5,667 nucleotides of DNA, taken from positions 1 through 5,667 of the forward strand of contig JABIFK010000881.1 of the NCBI GenBank assembly GCA_018650745.1, read 5' to 3'. The translations under genes and the position numbers were made by a program. The notes beneath the pieces were generated by a model. The model saw only the letters and a program-made list of their open reading frames with translations. It searched no databases and had not been told where the DNA came from. This DNA comes from Candidatus Latescibacterota bacterium (GTDB lineage Bacteria > Latescibacterota > UBA2968). Below, piece after piece: positions 1 to 4,239 of the stretch; position 1 is the first letter of the stretch; every line of letters starts with the position of its first letter.

Positions 1-516
1 CAAACACAAGCGTTGTTGTTGCCCCAATGACAACGACCCCGCAGAATCGTCCAACCGATGCCGCACCTCGTCCCACAGCGCAACCGCTTTCAAATTGTCT
101 TCGACAATCTGTACCTTTTCATATTTGTCTAATGTACGTTGATGCTGCACACCAAATACCACATTTTCTGCAATCGATTTGGGAAACACACACGGTTTTT
201 GAAACACCATGCCCACAGCTTTGCGCAAAGAAACCACATCATTCTCTTTCGCATAAACATCTGCACCCGCCACAACCACCCGCCCATCAAGCTTGTGCCC
301 TGCCACCTCATCATTCATGCGATTCAAACACCGTATCAAAGTCGATTTACCACTCCCCGAAGGCCCCACAATACCATTGATACAATGGGCTTGAAATTCA
401 GCCGTAATCCCTCTTAAGACATGCGTGCGGCCAAACCAAACTTGCAAATCTTGCGCAGTAACCATCCCCTCCAATTCAGGTTCCGGTCTCACAAGCCCTA
501 AAGAAACAGAAGCCAT
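1..516 (-). CDS. pstB: Phosphate import ATP-binding protein PstB, partial (3' end cut by the window edge)
   Basis: This is the ATPase of the PstSCAB phosphate ABC transporter, which acts as a dimer on the cytoplasmic face of the PstC-PstA channel. Reading the minus strand from 516 gives 172 residues before the edge. They contain the Walker A motif GPSGSGKST (51-59), the PstB-typical stretch RCLNRMND just after it (62-69), a Q-loop VGMVFQKP (101-108) and the ABC signature LSLGQQQRL (162-170). The Walker B, D-loop and H-switch lie outside; full PstB proteins are about 250-270 residues, so roughly a third is missing. The ATG at 516 is one base after the pstA stop and has AAAGGGG about 9 bases upstream. 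A later ATG at 465 would start at the ABC domain proper, but its purine tract sits too close. The signature has Leu where PstB usually has Gly (LSGGQ). Identification is firm from the motifs and from its place after pstA. Confidence 0.96.
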   Translation of the reverse strand, partial: MASVSLGLVRPEPELEGMVTAQDLQVWFGRTHVLRGITAEFQAHCINGIVGPSGSGKSTLIRCLNRMNDEVAGHKLDGRVVVAGADVYAKENDVVSLRKAVGMVFQKPCVFPKSIAENVVFGVQHQRTLDKYEKVQIVEDNLKAVALWDEVRHRLDDSAGSLSLGQQQRLCL

Positions 517-517
517 A

Positions 518-1360
518 TTATCGTGCCCCTTTCAATTGCAATCGACTCATCAAACCCAAAGCCCCCAACATCATCACCAAACAAATCAGAACAAAGCTCG
601 CCCCCCACCCATTTTGCAAAGCGTGTACATCGGTGGCCTGCTGGGCCAATGCCAAAATGTGCGTGGGCAATGCTGTCACGGGTTCCAAAAGTGAACCTGG
701 CGTACTCACCCCCGAAAATGCCGTTGCCACAAACATAATCGGCGCCGTCTCACCCACTGCACGTGCCAAACCCAACAACAGACCCGTCACGGTACCGCCG
801 ATGCTTTGCGGCACCAACACCCGCACAATAACTTGCCACTTATTCAGCCCCAAAGCATATGCACTCTCACGAAAAATAACCGGAATGCTGTTCATTGCCT
901 GAAAAGAGGCCAACACCACAGTCGGCAAAATCATCATCGCCAAAATAACAGAACCGACAAACCACGAAATACCCGTATCCAAAATATTTACAAAAAATAC
1001 CAATCCAAAAATACCAAACACAATTGAGGGCACACCATTTAAACCATAAACCAACACCGCACACAAACGCTGCATCTTTGCATTTGCCAAATATTCACTT
1101 TTGAAAATTGCAGTGCCCAACGCCAAAGGAAAACAAATAACGCCAGCGCCCACAATCAACAACACACTTCCAAGTATTTGATAAAAAATCCCACCATCTG
1201 CACCAAAGTTTTGAGATCCCGTCAACAAAAAGTCCAAATTTATAGCGCCTACCCCATACCACGCAATCACACCGATCAGCGAGACCAATCCCACGCCACA
1301 CATGGCAACAGCCAACCACACGCCAAGAACAAAAAACATATTCCACAATCGCCTATTCAT
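518..1360 (-). CDS. pstA: Phosphate ABC transporter permease PstA
   Basis: This is one of the two inner-membrane permeases of the high-affinity phosphate transporter; it pairs with PstC to form the channel driven by PstB. The protein is 280 residues, the usual PstA size. About six hydrophobic segments are visible, near residues 9-35, 63-87, 101-127, 133-155, 187-213 and 253-272. The PstA/PstC motif NGVPSIVFG is at 108-116. The EAA-type loop that docks on the ATPase is ESAYALGLNKWQVIVRVLVP (165-184). The PstA signature ARAVGETAP is at 199-207, ahead of a segment rich in small residues. The ATG at 1360 has AGAGGGG about 7 bases upstream and overlaps the end of pstC by 8 bases. The stop at 518 is one base from the pstB start. 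This arrangement supports co-transcription and coupled translation. No key motif is missing. Confidence 0.96.
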   Translation of the reverse strand: MNRRLWNMFFVLGVWLAVAMCGVGLVSLIGVIAWYGVGAINLDFLLTGSQNFGADGGIFYQILGSVLLIVGAGVICFPLALGTAIFKSEYLANAKMQRLCAVLVYGLNGVPSIVFGIFGLVFFVNILDTGISWFVGSVILAMMILPTVVLASFQAMNSIPVIFRESAYALGLNKWQVIVRVLVPQSIGGTVTGLLLGLARAVGETAPIMFVATAFSGVSTPGSLLEPVTALPTHILALAQQATDVHALQNGWGASFVLICLVMMLGALGLMSRLQLKGAR

Positions 1361-2225
1361 ACAAACGCCCCTCTGGGTTGTAAAAATAGGTCAGTGACAC
1401 AACCGTAAGCGTCAAAACAAAAAACAACAAAATCAGAGCCATTGCAATCATCGCTTCAAAATGAAGTGAACCGAACGCCGCTTCGGCCATTTCGCGCCCA
1501 AGCTTTGATGTGATGGTTTGCCCTGGGGCCAACACATTCCAAAAAGGTGTGGGTATCTTATCCAAACTGCCAATCACCAACATCACTGCCATCGTCTCAC
1601 CCAACACCCGCCCCAAAGCCAACAACAGTGCCCCCAAAATATCCATCTTGGCCGCAGGCAAAACCACATCTTTCACCACTTCATATTTATACAGCCCCAG
1701 CCCACGTGCAGCTTCTCGATAAGACATTGGAATGTGATGCATTGCATCGTCACACAAAGTAATCACCGTAGGCAAAATCATAATTGACAGCAGTATCCCC
1801 CCCGTCAAAATAGTTCGCCCCGATAGTAAGACAAACACATCCTGCACAAACACACTCAAAAATGCCACACCCATTAATCCATAAACAATAGACGGAATAC
1901 CTGCCAACAACTCCAAAAATGACTTTGCATAAACTCTTACTGTAGCCGATAACATCTCAGAGGTAAACACAGCCGTTGCAATACCCAGCGGAAATGCGAT
2001 ACCCAATGCAATCACCGTCACAGCGAGAGAGCCGTAAATCATTGGCAACATACCAAACTGCCCCTTAGGTGGGTTCCACGTCCACCCGAATAAACCAAGC
2101 CCCACCTGAGAAAATGCCTGCCAACTGTTCGCCGCCAAAAAGCAAAGAATCACCACAATGAGCATCGCACTTATCATCGCACACGTGACCACATATCCCT
2201 TCCCAATTTTAGCGGACAGAAACAT
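1353..2225 (-). CDS. pstC: Phosphate ABC transporter permease PstC
   Basis: This is the second inner-membrane permease of the phosphate transporter. From the ATG at 2225 the product is 290 residues, normal for PstC. Hydrophobic segments lie near residues 13-33, 64-87, 110-130, 138-157, 195-219 and 256-281. Family landmarks are FGMLPMIYGSL (57-67), LAGIPSIVYG (107-116), the ATPase-docking EAA loop YREAARGLGLYKYEVVKDVV (169-188) followed by LP, and GRVLGETMAV (205-214). I chose the ATG at 2225 because TTGAGG stands about 9 bases upstream. A TTG at 2240, which is part of that same purine stretch, would add only five residues (MRRRV) and cannot be excluded. The start lies inside the 3' end of pstS (17-base overlap), and the end overlaps pstA by 8 bases, so the gene is embedded in a tightly coupled operon. 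Confidence 0.95.
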   Translation of the reverse strand: MFLSAKIGKGYVVTCAMISAMLIVVILCFLAANSWQAFSQVGLGLFGWTWNPPKGQFGMLPMIYGSLAVTVIALGIAFPLGIATAVFTSEMLSATVRVYAKSFLELLAGIPSIVYGLMGVAFLSVFVQDVFVLLSGRTILTGGILLSIMILPTVITLCDDAMHHIPMSYREAARGLGLYKYEVVKDVVLPAAKMDILGALLLALGRVLGETMAVMLVIGSLDKIPTPFWNVLAPGQTITSKLGREMAEAAFGSLHFEAMIAMALILLFFVLTLTVVSLTYFYNPEGRLYE

Positions 2226-3033
2226 AACCCGACGCCTCAACTATGGTTTGACCTTCTGCACCCAATAAATAATCGACAAACAGTTTGGTAACACCCACAG
2301 GTTCACCCCGTGTAATCACAAATAATCCGCGCGTAATCGGAAACGTGCCATTCTCGATATTTTCACGCGTCGGCTGAATCACGTTGCCATTCACGTCAAT
2401 CGCCAATCCTTTCACACCAGCATTCAACCACGCGTGAGAAAGCATCCCAATGGCCGCGTTGCTTTGCACAATGGCCGTCTGCTCTTCATTGTTTGATCCC
2501 AACACCAAATCGGCCCCCGGTGCCTCGGCCTCTTTATCCCCCAACACCAGTGCCATAAAAACATGCCGAGTACCCCGCGCCTTCTCTTTATCAATCACCA
2601 AAATCTCTCGGTCTGGCCCACCCACCTCTTTCCAATTGTCAATCTCACCTTTGTAAATCTGTCCAATCTGTGCCAACGTCAAGTGCTTCACACCCGCATC
2701 ATACACTTCAGAAGACACCGCAGGCACCACCGCATCCAGCGCCAAGGTACGCACGTTCAAATGCACCGCTCTATATTTTTCATGCTCCAATGGCGTCAAT
2801 GCCCGTGACGCCATCCCAATATCAATCTTACCTTCTCCCACCTGCTTAATACCCACACCCGATCCCCCAGCATTGACAACCACATTCATATCGGTGTGTT
2901 GCATGCGAAACCGATCTGCCGCTTTAGACACAATGGGCAGTACCGTTGATGATCCACTGACCATCACCGCTTCACGTTTTGAACAACCGATACCCAATAT
3001 ACTGCACAGAATCAACAACGTCCAAACCCTCAT
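2209..3033 (-). CDS. pstS: Periplasmic phosphate-binding lipoprotein PstS
   Basis: This is the substrate-binding component that captures phosphate outside the inner membrane and delivers it to PstC-PstA. From the ATG at 3033 it is 274 residues. A short Arg-containing N-terminus, a hydrophobic core and LGIGC ending at Cys17 look like a lipoprotein signal, although the -3 position is Gly rather than Leu. Binding-protein motifs follow: SGSST (26-30), GGSGVGIK (56-63), DIGMASR (71-77), NWKEVGGPD (133-141) and RGTR (153-156). The last replaces the usual SGT phosphate loop, with Arg for Ser. The C-terminus AEGQTIVEASGYVSVR is typical of the family. Three start codons stand in a row (GTG 3039, ATG 3036, ATG 3033). 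GAGG at 3039-3042 is best spaced for 3033, and the choice changes only two residues. As first gene of the pst operon it follows a promoter-like sequence at 3090-3098. It is a compact PstS, shorter than the E. coli protein of about 346 residues. Confidence 0.95.
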   Translation of the reverse strand: MRVWTLLILCSILGIGCSKREAVMVSGSSTVLPIVSKAADRFRMQHTDMNVVVNAGGSGVGIKQVGEGKIDIGMASRALTPLEHEKYRAVHLNVRTLALDAVVPAVSSEVYDAGVKHLTLAQIGQIYKGEIDNWKEVGGPDREILVIDKEKARGTRHVFMALVLGDKEAEAPGADLVLGSNNEEQTAIVQSNAAIGMLSHAWLNAGVKGLAIDVNGNVIQPTRENIENGTFPITRGLFVITRGEPVGVTKLFVDYLLGAEGQTIVEASGYVSVR

Positions 3034-3047
3034 CATCACCTCACCAT

Positions 3048-3065
3048 TATGACGCGTTCGTCATA
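3048..3065. promoter_or_regulatory. Palindrome in the pstS leader
   Basis: The arms TATGACG (3048-3054) and CGTCATA (3059-3065) are a perfect 7-bp inverted repeat around a 4-base centre. It lies between the predicted pstS transcription start (about 3083) and the ribosome binding site (3039-3042). In the mRNA it could fold as a hairpin ending five bases before the GAGG. As DNA it could be a dimeric operator downstream of the promoter. The half-site CGTCATA loosely resembles the CTGTCATA half of the enterobacterial Pho box, but the arms are inverted rather than tandem, so I do not call it a Pho box. Confidence 0.4.
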
Positions 3066-3089
3066 TAAGCTATTGAAAACATGTTCTTT

Positions 3090-3118
3090 ATTATACCAAA
3101 GGCCACTAAAAATGCACA
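3090..3118 (-). promoter_or_regulatory. Putative extended -10 promoter of the pst operon
   Basis: On the minus strand positions 3098-3090 read TGGTATAAT, a perfect TATAAT with the TGn extension of an extended -10 element. The hexamer 17 bases further upstream (3113-3118, TGTGCA) matches the TTGACA consensus at only three positions. The expected transcription start is near 3083, about 50 bases before the pstS start codon. A strong -10 with a poor -35 is what is often found at phosphate-starvation promoters, where the response regulator PhoB/PhoP replaces -35 recognition. I do not, however, see clear direct-repeat Pho boxes of the E. coli or Bacillus type. Call rests on consensus matching only. 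Confidence 0.5.
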
Positions 3119-3156
3119 TTAAACACCAATCTACTACACAAACCAAAATCTATGCC

Positions 3157-3196
3157 AAAAAAAATACCCGGTATCAAAACCAGGTATTTTTTATTT
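3157..3196. terminator. Bidirectional intrinsic terminator
   Basis: The arms AAAAAATACC (3159-3168) and GGTATTTTTT (3183-3192) pair perfectly over 10 bases. After one mismatch a further GGT/ACC extends the stem inward, leaving a small loop. The A-tract on the left and the T-tract on the right give a U-run after the stem on either strand. On the minus strand it would end transcription of the receptor/TolB-like block about 170 bases after its last stop codon and insulate the pst promoter, which starts just downstream at about 3118. The core is G/C-poor, so efficiency may be moderate. Confidence 0.7.
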
Positions 3197-3218
3197 ACGA
3201 CATGAAAATATAAATCAA

Positions 3219-3246
3219 TAATCGCACCAACACCGCGACGGAATAA
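3219..3246. repeat. Direct repeat, copy A (28 bases)
   Basis: This copy is identical over 28 bases to 3270-3297; the core reads CACCAACACCGCGACGGAAT. The two copies start 51 bases apart and are separated by 23 bases that contain a small hairpin. Flanking similarity drops at once on both sides. The 51-base period equals 17 codons, and the minus-strand frame at 3215-3304 reads both copies in the same phase. Confidence 0.9.
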
Positions 3247-3259
3247 TGGAGGTTAAGAA

Positions 3260-3273
3260 ATTACTTCGGTAAT
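3260..3273. repeat. Hairpin with TTCG tetraloop between the direct repeats
   Basis: The + strand reads ATTAC-TTCG-GTAAT, a perfect 5-bp stem closed by C-G around a UUCG loop, which is an exceptionally stable RNA tetraloop. On the minus strand the loop is CGAA. Its right arm overlaps the first four bases of repeat copy B. It has no T-tract, so it is not called a terminator. A second hairpin of similar type lies at 3319-3331. Confidence 0.55.
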
Positions 3274-3297
3274 CGCACCAACACCGCGACGGAATAA
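3270..3297. repeat. Direct repeat, copy B (28 bases)
   Basis: This is the second exact copy of the 28-base repeat at 3219-3246. Its G/C-rich part (3286-3292, GCGACGG) pairs with 3301-3307 (CCATCGC) just outside the repeat, with one pair that is G-U only in minus-strand RNA. It is therefore associated with an imperfect hairpin (3286-3307) that the other copy lacks. Confidence 0.9.
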
Positions 3298-3307
3298 ATG
3301 CCATCGC
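3286..3307 (-). repeat. Imperfect hairpin in the 3' region of the TolB-like transcript
   Basis: In minus-strand RNA GCGAUGG (3307-3301) pairs with CCGUCGC (3292-3286): six Watson-Crick pairs and one U-G wobble. After one mismatch two A-U pairs close a 2-base loop as written, so in practice the loop is probably larger. The wobble pair makes the fold better on the minus strand than on the plus strand, consistent with a role, if any, in the transcript of the upstream minus-strand genes. Confidence 0.4.
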
Positions 3308-3318
3308 TACAATTACAA

Positions 3319-3331
3319 AGTCCTTCGGACT
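3319..3331. repeat. Small hairpin after the TolB-like gene
   Basis: AGTCC and GGACT flank a 3-base centre, giving a perfect 5-bp inverted repeat 37 bases after the TolB-like stop codon. The minus-strand sequence after it is TTTGTAATTG, too weak a U-tract for a confident terminator call. It may be part of the same repeat element as the hairpins at 3260-3273 and 3286-3307. Confidence 0.4.
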
Positions 3332-3367
3332 AACCCCCCAACCAAACCACGATTTTACACAATCACC

Positions 3368-4201
3368 TTAACCATCCACCTCATAGCGCACAAAAGCAAA
3401 TTCCTTGCTGTCTGGTGACCAAGACGGCACATTAATTGTGCCTTGTCCACCAAAGAGTTCAACAATGACACGCGGTGCTTCCTCACCTGACAAAGGCATC
3501 ATTCGCAACACCACATCCTTATTCTTCGGATGCCCATCAACAGACTTATCATACGACAAAAATACCAAGTGCTCACCATTGGGCGACGGATGTGGAAACC
3601 AATCGGCATAGGCTTCATCAAACGTCACTTGTGTTTCTTCGCTGCCATCGGGCCGCACCTTCCAAATGCGCATGATACCCGTACGTGCCGAATTAAAAAA
3701 GATCCATTCCCCATCGGGCGTATAATCTGGCCCATCGTCCAACTCTGGAGCTGTCGTCAACCGTGTCTCTTCACCGCCTTCAACAGGAATTGTATAAATA
3801 TCATAATTGTCATTCCGTCGCCCCGTGTACGCCAATGTCTTACCATCGGGTGACCACCCGTGCCAATAAGACGGGCTTTCGGGCGTCACCAATCGCGGCG
3901 TGCCCCCAGTGGTTGGCAAAACATAAACCTGTGATTGCCCACCGATGCTGCTGTCACTAATAGCCAACAACGACCCATCGGGCGACAAACCATGATCGTT
4001 GTTACACTTAATCGCATGCCCCGTATCGATCTCTTCAGAATTACCACCCGCAACGGGCAACCGATACAACCGCCCATTGCTGTTATAAATCAAAAACGAT
4101 CCATCTCGCGACCAATTAGGCGCTTCAAAATGATCGTGCAATTCAAACACCACACGGCGTTCACCTGTTTCAAGGGTCATAATTTCGAGAAAGCTTTTCA
4201 T
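3368..4201 (-). CDS. TolB-like WD40/PD40 beta-propeller protein, no signal peptide
   Basis: This complete 277-residue protein is built of PD40-type repeats as in the propeller of TolB. Blade motifs are WSRDG (30-34), LSPDG (72-76), WSPDG (116-120), YTPDG (160-164), PSPNG (205-209) and WSPDS (261-265), each followed by a short hydrophobic strand, which suggests six blades. IPVEGG and VLPTTGG segments precede the turns. There is no signal peptide, no TolB N-terminal domain and no peptidase domain, so it is not TolB itself or a DPP-type peptidase and is predicted to be cytoplasmic. Members of this family are sometimes labelled 'biopolymer transporter TolR', a name the sequence does not support. 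The function is unknown; such propellers usually bind proteins or small ligands. The ATG at 4201 has AAAGGA five bases upstream. It follows the receptor gene by 38 bases and is probably co-transcribed with it. Confidence 0.85.
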   Translation of the reverse strand: MKSFLEIMTLETGERRVVFELHDHFEAPNWSRDGSFLIYNSNGRLYRLPVAGGNSEEIDTGHAIKCNNDHGLSPDGSLLAISDSSIGGQSQVYVLPTTGGTPRLVTPESPSYWHGWSPDGKTLAYTGRRNDNYDIYTIPVEGGEETRLTTAPELDDGPDYTPDGEWIFFNSARTGIMRIWKVRPDGSEETQVTFDEAYADWFPHPSPNGEHLVFLSYDKSVDGHPKNKDVVLRMMPLSGEEAPRVIVELFGGQGTINVPSWSPDSKEFAFVRYEVDG

Positions 4202-4239
4202 ATCCGTCCTTTCAGGAGCGAAAACATTGATCCAATCGT

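Larger units (their letters stand above)
3215..3304 (-). other. Short open frame made of the direct repeats (29 codons), coding status doubtful
   Basis: An ATG at 3304 opens 29 codons ending in TGA at 3215-3217. The peptide begins MAFIPSRCWCDY and ends IIPSRCWCDY, because both 28-base repeats are read in the same phase (17-codon period). It has no recognisable ribosome binding site. Its frame continues upstream without a stop to the TAA of the TolB-like gene (3368-3370), so it could equally be a read-through tail or simply a repeat that happens to be open. I do not recognise the peptide. The two CWC motifs are notable but unproven. It is listed as a candidate, not as a gene. Confidence 0.2.
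3034..3367. other. Intergenic region between the TolB-like gene and pstS
   Basis: This stretch of about 335 bases separates the two minus-strand gene blocks and is more A/T-rich than the genes. Going down the coordinates it contains a small hairpin (3319-3331), an imperfect hairpin (3286-3307), two exact 28-base direct repeats (3219-3246 and 3270-3297) with a hairpin on their junction (3260-3273), a bidirectional terminator (3157-3196), a promoter-like sequence (3090-3118) and the pstS leader palindrome (3048-3065). I find no tRNA or known riboswitch. The only open frame of note is the short repeat-encoded one at 3215-3304. Confidence 0.8.

Noticed and set aside
27..417. Open frames on the + strand opposite pstB
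   Set aside because: They are antisense shadows of a clearly recognisable ABC ATPase, composed of Pro/His/Thr-rich sequence caused by the C-rich strand, with no ribosome binding site or family resemblance.
2238..2240. TTG start for pstC
   Set aside because: It would add only MRRRV and is part of the purine-rich TTGAGG that is well placed as ribosome binding site for the ATG at 2225. It is kept as a possible alternative only.
3096..3160. Tandem Pho boxes upstream of the pstS promoter
   Set aside because: No pair of 7-base CTGTCAT-like or TTAACA-like repeats at 11-base spacing is visible; only weak TTTTGG repetition is present.
3246..3272. Eight-codon + strand frame (ATG GAG GTT ... TAA) between the repeats
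   Set aside because: It is too short, has no upstream ribosome binding site, and is explained by the repeat and hairpin structure.
3219..3297. CRISPR-like arrangement of two 28-base repeats around a 23-base spacer
   Set aside because: There are only two copies, the spacer is short and contains its own hairpin that runs into the second repeat, and no cas gene is nearby. The in-frame 51-base period fits a tandem or dispersed repeat better.
3319..3331. Terminator directly after the TolB-like gene
   Set aside because: The 5-bp hairpin is not followed by a convincing U-tract on either strand; the hairpin at 3157-3196 is far better.
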